This document shows positions 1 through 6,607 of a DNA stretch of 23,978 nt, piece by piece. Where the stretch lies: positions 1-23,978 of the forward strand of contig JAQSXU010000098.1 in the NCBI GenBank assembly GCA_029256485.1, written 5' to 3'. The notes beneath the pieces are model-generated. The model had not been told where the DNA came from. It saw nothing but the letters and a program-made list of their open reading frames with translations, and made no database searches. This DNA comes from Clostridiaceae bacterium. Its GTDB lineage: Bacteria; Bacillota_A; Clostridia; Clostridiales; Clostridiaceae. Each line of letters opens with the position of its first letter. The first letter of the stretch is position 1. The position numbers and the translations under genes are program-made.

Positions 1-1
1 G

Positions 2-1006
2 AGAGAATTTGAGATCGAGAGGCAGTTTGATATTAAAATTGAGAGTATTAAACCTAACAAAGGAGTATATTTGCTCAAAACTAATAAAGGGATGAGATGC
101 TTAAAAAAAATAAACTATGGAGTTCAGAAGTTACTTTTTGTTTATGGTGCTAAAGAACATCTTATAAATAATGGATACACTAGAGTAGACAGATATTGCT
201 GTAATATTGAAGGAAACCCGTATGCTATAGTAAATGAAGACATATACACCCTTTCAGAATGGATAGAGGGGAGAGAATGCAATTTTAAAGATAATTCAGA
301 TATTATAAATGCAACAAAAAATCTTGCTGATTTGCATCAATTATCAAAGGGCTATGAGCCGCCTGAGAACAGTAAGCTAAAGAGTGATCTTGGAAGATGG
401 CCAAGGATGATGGAAAAAAGATTAAAGTCCTTTGACAAGATGAGAGATATGATTAGAAAAAAGAGTAATAAGAGTAACTTTGATTTAAATTATATAAAAT
501 CCGTGCAATTTTATAAAGATTATGGCAGGAAAGCCATGGATGTATTACAAAACTCAAAATATACAGAGCTTTGCTCTATGGCAGAAGAAGAAAAGAGTTT
601 TTGTCATCATGACTACACATATCATAACATTATTATTGACAACAATAACGTTGTAAATGTTATTGACTTTGATTACTGTAAAAGGGAAATTAGGACTTAT
701 GATATTTCTGCATTTATGATTAAGGTATTAAAGAGATCAGATTGGAATATAGAAGTAGCTTCAACTATCTTACAGGCTTATAATGAAGTTGATTGTTTGA
801 AAAAAGATGAATATAAAGTTTTATATGCATTTCTATTATTTCCACAGAGATTCTGGAGGCTGGCAAATAGATATTATTACAATGAAGTAAATTGGCCAGC
901 AAATACATTTAATAATAAATTAGAGGAACTTATTTTAGAGCAGGAAAAGTACATTAAATTTATCAATGAATTTGAAAAGGCTTATGGAAACAATTGGTAT
1001 CAATAA
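2..1006 (+). CDS. CotS-family spore coat protein (kinase-like fold), 5' end cut off by window edge
   Basis: The frame is open to the first base of the window, and the residues before the TTG at 71 (ending IKPNKGVYLLKTNKG) are typical of CotS/YutH-like coat proteins, so the true start lies outside and the TTG is not the start. The family has an aminoglycoside phosphotransferase-like fold. The catalytic-loop pattern HHDYTYHN at about nt 604-627 and the DFD motif at about nt 664-672 are both present, so the kinase core looks intact, although no substrate is established for this family. It is expected to be a mother-cell product placed in the spore coat. It lies directly upstream of yabG and is separated from it by a strong terminator, so the two are not obligatorily co-transcribed. 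Family assignment is confident; the exact paralogue (CotS, CotI, YsxE-like) is not. Confidence 0.85.
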   Translation, partial: REFEIERQFDIKIESIKPNKGVYLLKTNKGMRCLKKINYGVQKLLFVYGAKEHLINNGYTRVDRYCCNIEGNPYAIVNEDIYTLSEWIEGRECNFKDNSDIINATKNLADLHQLSKGYEPPENSKLKSDLGRWPRMMEKRLKSFDKMRDMIRKKSNKSNFDLNYIKSVQFYKDYGRKAMDVLQNSKYTELCSMAEEEKSFCHHDYTYHNIIIDNNNVVNVIDFDYCKREIRTYDISAFMIKVLKRSDWNIEVASTILQAYNEVDCLKKDEYKVLYAFLLFPQRFWRLANRYYYNEVNWPANTFNNKLEELILEQEKYIKFINEFEKAYGNNWYQ

Positions 1007-1013
1007 ATAATTT

Positions 1014-1060
1014 TTTAGGCATACAGAGTTTAGATACAAATCTGTATGCCTAAAGTTTTT
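1014..1060 (+). terminator. Rho-independent terminator after the CotS-family gene
   Basis: A 14-bp perfect stem (1014-1027 with 1041-1054) encloses a 13-nt loop and is followed by GTTTTT at 1055-1060. It begins eight bases after the stop codon of the coat protein gene. Confidence 0.9.
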
Positions 1061-1080
1061 AATGCAAAGTAAAGAGATTC

Positions 1081-1107
1081 ACCTAAATCTAATAAAATCA
1101 TAATATA
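1081..1107 (+). promoter_or_regulatory. Probable sigma-K promoter of yabG
   Basis: AC at 1081-1082 is followed after 16 bases by CATAATATA at 1099-1107, which fits the sigma-K pattern AC-N16-CATAnnnTA. In Bacillus subtilis yabG is a late mother-cell, sigma-K dependent gene, so the match is in the expected place. It predicts a transcript starting near 1114 with a leader of only about 20 nt. The -10 element lies inside a perfect palindrome (1090-1123). Confidence 0.6.
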
Positions 1108-1123
1108 TATTATGATTTTATTA
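1090..1123. repeat. 34-bp perfect AT-rich palindrome over the yabG -10 region
   Basis: The 17 bases at 1090-1106 are the exact reverse complement of 1107-1123. The palindrome covers the CATAATATA -10 candidate and ends two bases before the yabG Shine-Dalgarno GGAG (1125-1128). It could be an operator for a dimeric regulator, or a hairpin if transcription starts further upstream. It has no T-tract of its own and so is not an ordinary terminator. Confidence 0.8.
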
Positions 1124-1133
1124 TGGAGATGAA

Positions 1134-2003
1134 ATGATGGAAATAGGGGATACTGTTGTTAGGAAGTCTTATGGAAAAGATGTGACTTTCAAAATCATCA
1201 ACAAAAAAGAAACAGAACAAGGAATAATATTTACTTTAAAGGGAATCAATTTAAGAATAGTTGCTGATTCCCCAGAGGGTGATTTGGAAATAGCCACCTC
1301 AGACAATATGAGTGAAAGTGAATTGGTTTTTAACAGAAAGGTAAATACATCCATTAAGAAAATTTTATTAAGTAGAGTAGGAGTTAAAGATCAATATAGA
1401 AGTTCCAAAGCACAAAGTGTATTCAGAGATGAATTAACATTTGGAAGGCCGGGAAAAATACTCCATGTAGATGGAGATGGAGATTATTTAGAAACATGCC
1501 TAAAGGTCTATAAACAACTAAATCTAGAAGCAGTTGGTAAGATGATATCAGAAAGTGAGCAGCCTCAAAAGGTATTGGAAATGGTAAAAACAATTAAACC
1601 AGATATAGTAGTGATAACCGGCCATGATGCAATTTCAAAGGGAACAAGCAATTATACTGATTTAAACAATTATAGAAATTCTAAATATTTTGTGGATACT
1701 GTAACACAACTAAGAAATTATGAATCAAATTATGATGACTTAGTGATTTTTGCCGGAGCATGTCAGTCCTGTTATGAAGCTATTTTAGACGCAGGTGCCA
1801 ACTTTGCAAGCTCTCCAAGCAGAGTATTAATTCACTGTCTCGACCCAGTTTTCCTTTGCGAAAAAATAGCATATACAAACATAGAAAAGGTTGTATCAAT
1901 GAAGGAGGCCCTGGAAAATACCATAACTGGGACAAAGGGGATAGGAGGTCTTCAAACCAGAGGAAAATATAGAGAGGGATTTCCCAAATCACAATTTGTT
2001 TAA
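1134..2003 (+). CDS. yabG: Sporulation-specific cysteine protease YabG
   Basis: YabG is the mother-cell protease that trims spore coat and related proteins (for example SpoIVA and SafA in Bacillus, and exosporium/cortex-associated precursors in C. difficile). The protein is 289 aa, the normal family length. The N-terminal segment (IGDTVVRKSYGKDV) is the conserved opening. The expected catalytic pair is present: His164 in ITGHDA and Cys210 in FAGACQS, followed by the conserved GANFASSPSR block and a C-terminal KGIGGLQTRG. Two adjacent ATGs (1134 and 1137) follow GGAG at 1125-1128; the first gives a 5-nt gap and the second 8 nt, so either may be used. It is preceded by a sigma-K-like promoter inside a perfect palindrome. 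It stands alone and converges on the dipeptidase gene. Confidence 0.95.
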   Translation: MMEIGDTVVRKSYGKDVTFKIINKKETEQGIIFTLKGINLRIVADSPEGDLEIATSDNMSESELVFNRKVNTSIKKILLSRVGVKDQYRSSKAQSVFRDELTFGRPGKILHVDGDGDYLETCLKVYKQLNLEAVGKMISESEQPQKVLEMVKTIKPDIVVITGHDAISKGTSNYTDLNNYRNSKYFVDTVTQLRNYESNYDDLVIFAGACQSCYEAILDAGANFASSPSRVLIHCLDPVFLCEKIAYTNIEKVVSMKEALENTITGTKGIGGLQTRGKYREGFPKSQFV

Positions 2004-2027
2004 AGGGTAATAAATTTATGATAAAGG

Positions 2028-2085
2028 CCTCATTTCAGCTAAACACTTTTAAATGGGAAATGGTAGTGAAATGAGGTGATTTTTT
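2028..2085. terminator. Terminator between convergent yabG and dipeptidase genes
   Basis: A 10-bp stem (2028-2037 with 2067-2076), extended by CTA/TAG after a one-base bulge, is followed on the plus strand by TGATTTTTT. The minus-strand exit is only moderately T-rich, so it serves yabG best and may partly serve the opposite gene. Confidence 0.8.
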
Positions 2086-2097
2086 ACAAAAATATGG

Positions 2098-3069
2098 TTA
2101 CTTCATACTATCTTTAATTACACGTAAAGCGTTTTTGCAGCAAATTTTATCTACTTCAGATTCTGTAAAGTGTTTTGACAATGCTTCAGCAATTTTTACC
2201 ATACCAGTATAATCAGTAAACTCTAATTCACTGCTAATACCATCAAAATCCGAACCAAGAGCAATGGCTTCAATACCTGCTGTATTCTTAATGTGCAGCG
2301 CATGGCGTACAATATCATCAACTTTAGTATATTTAGCAGATTCATTTGCTAGAAATTGTGAGGCAAAGTTTATGCCGCATACTGAACCTGTATTGCCTAT
2401 TAGTTTTAGCATTTCATCTGTTAGATTTCTGGGGTGATTATTTAATGAACGGGCACAGGAATGAGAAGCTACAAAAGGTAACTTTGAATACTTGACAACA
2501 TCATAAAATCCACCATCAGACAGATGTGATACATCCACAATAATACCAATATCATTCATATATTTTATAGCTTCAACGCCAAAAGATTTTAAGCCCTTGG
2601 ACATTATTTCTGCATCTCTACTGTTTGGATATGCTAGGCTGTTTTCGTAATTCCAAGTCAAAGTAATTAATCGCACACCTTTTTTATACAGCTTAAGGAT
2701 GGAATCTAAATTTTCTCCAATTAATACACCATCTTCAACGGTTAATATACTAGAAATTTTGTTAGACGCCTGATTTTTAATTATATCTTCATAATTATGT
2801 GCAGGCTCAATAATATCATTGTTTTCTTTCAACTCTTTTAGATAAAATGTGTAAGCACGCTGAAAGTATTCCATAGGTGATAGTGTAACATTAGAATGTT
2901 CTGCAACATGGTGAGTAGGAATAAAAATCGCAAACATTTGAGCAACACTTCCTGCTTCTGTCATTTTTTCTAAGTCAATATGGCAGTTATTTCTCCTTAA
3001 TTTTATTTTTCCTCCGCTGGCAGCTACTTTTTCCCCAATGGTATCGCAGTGTAAATCTATAAACTTCAT
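2098..3069 (-). CDS. Membrane dipeptidase, peptidase family M19
   Basis: This is a zinc dipeptidase of the renal dipeptidase/amidohydrolase family (323 aa), which cleaves dipeptides including L-D types. The expected dinuclear metal ligands are visible: HxD near the N-terminus (His7, Asp9 in DLHCDT), the bridging glutamate Glu112 in VEDG, His182 in VSHLSD, His203 in ASHSCARSLNNHPRN, and an Asp in LGSDFDG at about 274. No signal peptide is seen, so despite the family name it is probably cytoplasmic here. The start is the ATG at 3069, with AAAGGTGGGA as ribosome binding site. It is transcribed alone, away from veg. The substrate is unknown; a role in peptide turnover or peptidoglycan fragment recycling during sporulation is only an inference from its neighbours. 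Confidence 0.92.
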   Translation of the reverse strand: MKFIDLHCDTIGEKVAASGGKIKLRRNNCHIDLEKMTEAGSVAQMFAIFIPTHHVAEHSNVTLSPMEYFQRAYTFYLKELKENNDIIEPAHNYEDIIKNQASNKISSILTVEDGVLIGENLDSILKLYKKGVRLITLTWNYENSLAYPNSRDAEIMSKGLKSFGVEAIKYMNDIGIIVDVSHLSDGGFYDVVKYSKLPFVASHSCARSLNNHPRNLTDEMLKLIGNTGSVCGINFASQFLANESAKYTKVDDIVRHALHIKNTAGIEAIALGSDFDGISSELEFTDYTGMVKIAEALSKHFTESEVDKICCKNALRVIKDSMK

Positions 3070-3135
3070 AATAATCCCACCTTTTTATTTCGCAATTATC
3101 AAGAATTTTTATGCCTTTTTCTACTATTTTAATTT

Positions 3136-3164
3136 ATTATACTATTTAACTAATGTGGACACAA
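3136..3164 (-). promoter_or_regulatory. Candidate sigma-A promoter for the dipeptidase gene
   Basis: On the minus strand TTGTGT (3164-3159), a 17-base spacer and a perfect TATAAT (3141-3136) lie about 65 bases ahead of the start codon. The -35 is weak (3 of 6). The rest of the 3070-3356 gap is AT-rich, and the only other thing I see is a short AGGGG/CCCCT inverted repeat at 3194-3206. Confidence 0.5.
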
Positions 3165-3356
3165 GAATACCCCATCAGCATTAATTTAATTATAGGGGTA
3201 GCCCCTTTATTTATGGAATTTAAATTAGCGATGAATATTAACAATAAAAAGGGATATAATAACAAACATAATAGTAGCTTAATGAGAATTAGCTAACTTA
3301 TCATAGATAATCAGGAATAATGGTGTATTATTACATGTGTTAACAAAAAATTAATA

Positions 3357-3386
3357 TTGACAAAGCAATTTGTTTACTGATAAAAT
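3357..3386 (+). promoter_or_regulatory. Upstream veg promoter (sigma-A)
   Basis: TTGACA (3357-3362) is followed after an 18-base spacer by TAAAAT (3381-3386). It is the outer of two tandem promoters ahead of veg. Confidence 0.7.
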
Positions 3387-3397
3387 AGAATGTTTAG

Positions 3398-3426
3398 TTG
3401 ACATTGACCAGCTGAAGATATATAAT
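3398..3426 (+). promoter_or_regulatory. Main veg promoter, perfect sigma-A consensus
   Basis: TTGACA (3398-3403), exactly 17 bases, then TATAAT (3421-3426): both hexamers are perfect consensus with the optimal spacer. Transcription would start near 3433, giving a leader of about 20 nt. veg was named in Bacillus subtilis for its strong vegetative promoter region, so this is consistent. Confidence 0.88.
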
Positions 3427-3453
3427 ATATTATGTGGAAAGAGGGTGTTTGTT

Positions 3454-3690
3454 GTGGAAAGAGGCAATGTATTGGCTACAATAAAGAGAGATATTGAGAG
3501 CCATGTTGGCGATAAGGTTACATTGAAGGCCAATGGTGGAAGAAGAAAAGTTTTCGTAAACAAGGGAACAATTGAAAAGGCCTATCCAAGCATTTTTGTT
3601 ATTAGATTAGAAAACGACGCCCAGAGGACAGTGACATATAGTTATTCAGACGTTTTAACGAAGACGGTTCAATTAGTATTTTCTGCTTAG
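3454..3690 (+). CDS. veg: Veg protein (biofilm/vegetative growth regulator family)
   Basis: This small protein (78 aa from GTG at 3454) matches the Veg family: TIKRDIESHVGDKVTLKANG is followed by GRRK, AYPSIFVIRL and YSYSDVLTKTVQL, the usual conserved blocks over almost the whole length. In B. subtilis Veg stimulates biofilm formation by interfering with the SinR repressor; in Clostridium, which largely lacks that circuit, its role is not established. GTG at 3454 is chosen because AAAGAGGGTG at 3438-3447 is a good ribosome binding site. Earlier in-frame starts (such as TTG at 3370) would lie within the promoters. A 12-bp direct repeat (3433-3444 and 3453-3464) places one copy at the Shine-Dalgarno and one at the start codon. 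A strong terminator follows, so it is monocistronic. Confidence 0.92.
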   Translation: MERGNVLATIKRDIESHVGDKVTLKANGGRRKVFVNKGTIEKAYPSIFVIRLENDAQRTVTYSYSDVLTKTVQLVFSA

Positions 3691-3726
3691 AACAGTACAA
3701 TTTTGTACTGTTCATTTTATTTTCAT
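3690..3726 (+). terminator. Terminator of veg
   Basis: An 11-bp perfect stem (3690-3700 with 3703-3713) with a TT loop is followed by ATTTTATTTT. The last base of the veg stop codon is the first base of the stem. Confidence 0.9.
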
Positions 3727-3740
3727 ACTTGTTTTACAAC

Positions 3741-3834
3741 AAAAAACAAAAAGAAAGATGGTGGGTTTCCATCTTTCAACTATGGTATAAAAGGGTATTG
3801 AGAATTTATGAGAGGTTATATGGTCAACAACCAC
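3741..3834 (-). ncRNA. Candidate small RNA, about 95 nt, not protein-coding
   Basis: On the minus strand a promoter (TTGACA at 3868-3863, 17-base spacer, TAACAT at 3845-3840) points to a start near 3834. About 55 nt later comes a terminator: a 9-bp stem (3777-3769 with 3761-3753), a 7-nt loop, then a T-rich run ending near 3741. No plausible reading frame with a ribosome binding site lies between. The RNA would contain an unpaired C-rich patch (AACCTCTC, about 3808-3801) that could pair with GGAGG-type ribosome binding sites. The terminator is oriented for the minus strand only, and no minus-strand gene would otherwise need it. I do not recognise a known RNA family. The rest of the 3714-4122 gap holds only this element and the sipL promoter. 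Confidence 0.45.
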
Positions 3835-3839
3835 GTTCT

Positions 3840-3868
3840 ATGTTACTCTTTTTTTATTTCCATGTCAA
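3840..3868 (-). promoter_or_regulatory. Promoter of the candidate small RNA
   Basis: A perfect TTGACA at 3868-3863 and TAACAT (4 of 6) at 3845-3840 are separated by 17 bases. No minus-strand reading frame follows it. Confidence 0.5.
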
Positions 3869-4041
3869 TAAGTCTAAATTGTTTTATTGCATATAAAACA
3901 CAATTATAAAACATTATGATGAAATTTGTAATAATTTGATACAAATAGCTTGCATAGTTACTTTGTGTAAGCAAATATATTTTAATTATTAACTAAAACT
4001 ATAGCTCCTCTTAAAGAATTGAAATTATTCTTATTTTTATA

Positions 4042-4069
4042 ATAATTCTCGAAGATTAATCATATTTTA
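4042..4069 (+). promoter_or_regulatory. Possible sigma-E promoter of sipL
   Basis: ATA at 4042-4044 lies 16 bases ahead of CATATTTTA at 4061-4069, which fits the loose sigma-E pattern (ATA, N16-18, CATAnnnT). sipL is a sigma-E gene in C. difficile. The motif is short and the DNA very AT-rich, so this is tentative. Confidence 0.4.
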
Positions 4070-4122
4070 TATGGAATGAATATATAAATTATTAGTAGAT
4101 AATTTAGGAGGAGGATTATTGT

Positions 4123-5685
4123 ATGGCCATGGAGCTAATTAAAGAAAATATAGAGTGCGAACAGCTGCTTGGTGAAAATTTTTCAGATACAGTGGTTAAA
4201 TCGGAATACGTTATACCGGATACACATCCAGATGTCTCTGAAATTTTAATGTTAGATGCTAAACCAGTTATAACAAGCAAGGAAGTAATGCAGGATAAGA
4301 TTTATTTAGAAGGACAAGTAGAATACAATGTTTTATATTTAGCAAAAGAAGATGAAAGTATGCAGGTGCATAATGCTGTGTATACTGGAAGGTTTACAAA
4401 TTACATTGAGCTTAATGGAGCTGAACATAAAATGGAATGTGAGGCTGAATGCTATATAGAACATATGGAATGTAATATAGTAAACGAAAGGAAAATAAGT
4501 ATTGAGGGGATTATAAAATTAAAATCTTCATTATACAAAAATTATCAGTTTGAGGTTGTAAAAGAAATTGAAGGAGAGCAGGATATTCAAATGCTTAAAA
4601 ATCCTGCATCTATTGATAAGATTGCCGGCAATGTTGATGCTGATCTGATAGCAAAATGCCACATACACATTCCAAATGAAAAGCCTGAAATTGAAAATAT
4701 AATTAAACATGATATTTCTATTCATAAAAAAGAAGTAAAGGTTTTGGATGGAAAGATAAGAATAAATGCATGGGCTTTAATTGGCATACTATACAAAGGC
4801 AAAAATACCAAGGATTTAATTTACATTGAAAATGATGTGCCTGTTGAAAAAGAAATTGAGGTAAGCAATGTTAATTCCTTAATGGATAATTTCACCGACT
4901 TTAGAGTTGATGCTGATGAAATAAATGTTGGTGAGGATGATTTAGGAGAAAACAGAATTATTGATGTTGAATCTTTAATTAAAGCTAATGCTAAGGTTAT
5001 GAATAAGGAAGATATGGACATAATTGAAGATGTGTACACTCCAACTATGCTTACAAAAATGGTTAAAAAAGATTATGCCTTAAATGTGATGCACGGACAT
5101 AACATTGGCGATACCATAGTAAAGGGAGATATTGAAATACAAGGAAATACACCGAGAGCATCTCAGATTATTATGAGTTGTGGTCAGGTTTGCATTACAG
5201 ACAAAAAAATTGTAGAGAGTAAGGTAATTGTAGAAGGGATTTTAAAAACTGATGTTCTTTATAAATCTGGGGATGAGGAAAATTATATTTGTACAGTGAA
5301 GGAGGAAATACCATTTAACTGCTCAGTGGATATGCCTGGTGCAAAGATAGATATGCAGTGCATAATAAAAGCTTATTTAGAAAGTATTGAGGCCTCTGTA
5401 GAGGCTAACAATATTTCAGTTAAAGCAGTTGTTCAGATTTATACCAGAGTTAACTATATTACTCATAAGGAATTCATAGTTGATATAAGTGAGGTTGAAG
5501 GAGAAGTCCCTGAAAAGAAATCCAGTATTACTATTTATGTAGTTCAGCATAGTGACACCCTTTGGAAAATTGCAAAAAAATATAATACAACTACTAATGT
5601 TTTAATTAATGTAAACAGCATTGAAAATCCAGATGCCATTAAACCTGGAGAAAAATTGATTATTCCAGGAAGAGCTATAATTTAA
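4123..5685 (+). CDS. sipL: SipL, SpoIVA-interacting spore morphogenetic protein (SPOCS/DUF3794 plus LysM)
   Basis: The 520-aa protein has an N-terminal DUF3794 (SPOCS) region starting at about residue 20 (VVKSEYVIPDTHPDVSEIL), a second one at about 325-445 (GHNIGDTIVKGDIEIQG onward), and a C-terminal LysM domain at about 472-518 (YVVQHSDTLWKIAKKYNT to PGEKLIIPG). This layout and length match SipL of C. difficile, a mother-cell protein that binds SpoIVA through its LysM domain and is needed to localise the coat around the forespore. The position between veg and ispE near yabG and spoIIR also matches. ATG at 4123 sits 8 nt after a very strong AGGAGGAGG. No signal peptide is seen, as expected for a mother-cell cytosolic protein. 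Its own terminator follows. A general SPOCS-LysM label is certain; the SipL name rests on architecture and synteny. Confidence 0.9.
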   Translation: MAMELIKENIECEQLLGENFSDTVVKSEYVIPDTHPDVSEILMLDAKPVITSKEVMQDKIYLEGQVEYNVLYLAKEDESMQVHNAVYTGRFTNYIELNGAEHKMECEAECYIEHMECNIVNERKISIEGIIKLKSSLYKNYQFEVVKEIEGEQDIQMLKNPASIDKIAGNVDADLIAKCHIHIPNEKPEIENIIKHDISIHKKEVKVLDGKIRINAWALIGILYKGKNTKDLIYIENDVPVEKEIEVSNVNSLMDNFTDFRVDADEINVGEDDLGENRIIDVESLIKANAKVMNKEDMDIIEDVYTPTMLTKMVKKDYALNVMHGHNIGDTIVKGDIEIQGNTPRASQIIMSCGQVCITDKKIVESKVIVEGILKTDVLYKSGDEENYICTVKEEIPFNCSVDMPGAKIDMQCIIKAYLESIEASVEANNISVKAVVQIYTRVNYITHKEFIVDISEVEGEVPEKKSSITIYVVQHSDTLWKIAKKYNTTTNVLINVNSIENPDAIKPGEKLIIPGRAII

Positions 5686-5692
5686 AATTGAT

Positions 5693-5722
5693 AATCTACC
5701 AGCTTAGCTGGTAGATTTTTTT
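5693..5722 (+). terminator. Terminator of sipL
   Basis: An 11-bp perfect stem (5693-5703 with 5707-5717) with a 3-nt loop runs directly into a run of T. It separates sipL from the cyanophycin genes. Confidence 0.92.
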
Positions 5723-5781
5723 GAATAATAAAAGCAATAAATGTTAAAAATAATTGATGTGTATAAGAAGGAGTGAAATAC

Positions 5782-6585
5782 ATGGAAAATAAGGTTAGCG
5801 GAAACTTAATAATAATAGGCGGGGCTGAGGATAAAGAGGGAGATAAAGTTATTTTAAAACATGTATGCAGTAAACTGGAAGGAAAAGATGATAGCCTGGT
5901 AGTGGCAACAATTGCATCTCAGGTTCCGCAAGAACTTGAAATACAATATAAAAAAGTATTTGGAGAAATGGGCGTAAAAAATATAAACATACTAAATGTG
6001 AAAGAAAGAAGTGATTCAGAGGAGCAAAGTAATTTACAAATGATAGAGAAAGCTTCAGTTATTTTTTTTACAGGTGGTGACCAGCTGAGAATTACAAGCT
6101 TGATAGGAGGAACTAAATTATACAATAGTATTAAGGATAGATATATAAATGGATGCACATTAGTGGGAACATCAGCAGGAGCATCAGTAATGAGCGATAC
6201 AATGATAGTTTCTGGATTAGATGAGGAGTCACCTAAAAAATGCACCCTTAAAATGGCACCAGGGCTTGGCTTAATAAAAGGCGTTGTAATAGATCAGCAC
6301 TTTGCTCAGAGAGGGAGAATAGGGAGGTTATTAGTTGGAATTGCTGAAAACCCACAAAGCATAGGCATAGGAATTGATGAAGATACTGCAATTATTGTGA
6401 ATGAAGTTGGAGACTTAAGGGTAATTGGATCAGGAGCAGTATATGTCATTGATGGCAGCAAGATTACTAATACTAACGTATCTGAAGAACATCCTGATGA
6501 TATTTTATCAATTTATAATGTTTTGCTTCATGTTCTTAAGAATGGAGATAAATTTAGTTTAAATTATAGAGAGCCAATTCTATAA
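5782..6585 (+). CDS. cphB: Cyanophycinase CphB (peptidase family S51)
   Basis: CphB is a serine exopeptidase that splits the storage polymer cyanophycin (poly-aspartate with arginine side chains) into beta-Asp-Arg dipeptides. The 267-aa protein has the S51 nucleophile-elbow motif GTSAGAS with Ser131, the FFTGGDQLR block just before it, and the DQHFAQRGRIGRLL segment typical of cyanophycinases, which separates it from other S51 dipeptidases (PepE). ATG at 5782 is preferred over the in-frame GTG at 5773 because AGAAGGAG (5766-5773) is a good ribosome binding site 8 nt away. No signal peptide is seen, so it is an intracellular form. It is 22 bases upstream of cphA, clearly one operon. Why degradation and synthesis genes are co-transcribed is unclear; the timing may be set by protein level or localisation. 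Confidence 0.93.
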   Translation: MENKVSGNLIIIGGAEDKEGDKVILKHVCSKLEGKDDSLVVATIASQVPQELEIQYKKVFGEMGVKNINILNVKERSDSEEQSNLQMIEKASVIFFTGGDQLRITSLIGGTKLYNSIKDRYINGCTLVGTSAGASVMSDTMIVSGLDEESPKKCTLKMAPGLGLIKGVVIDQHFAQRGRIGRLLVGIAENPQSIGIGIDEDTAIIVNEVGDLRVIGSGAVYVIDGSKITNTNVSEEHPDDILSIYNVLLHVLKNGDKFSLNYREPIL

Positions 6586-6607
6586 AATGGGAGGATTTTA
6601 ATTTCAA

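Noticed and set aside
3194..3206. AGGGG/CCCCT hairpin ahead of veg as a terminator or operator.
   Set aside because: The stem is only 5 bp with a 3-nt loop and there is no proper T tract.
3370..3453. N-terminal extension of Veg to a TTG at 3370.
   Set aside because: That stretch contains two promoters and the ribosome binding site; family length and alignment start at GTG 3454.
5919..6245. 108-aa open frame on the minus strand inside cphB.
   Set aside because: It is antisense to a clear S51 peptidase and lacks a recognisable domain; similar antisense frames inside gerA, cphA, pyrG and rho were left out for the same reason.
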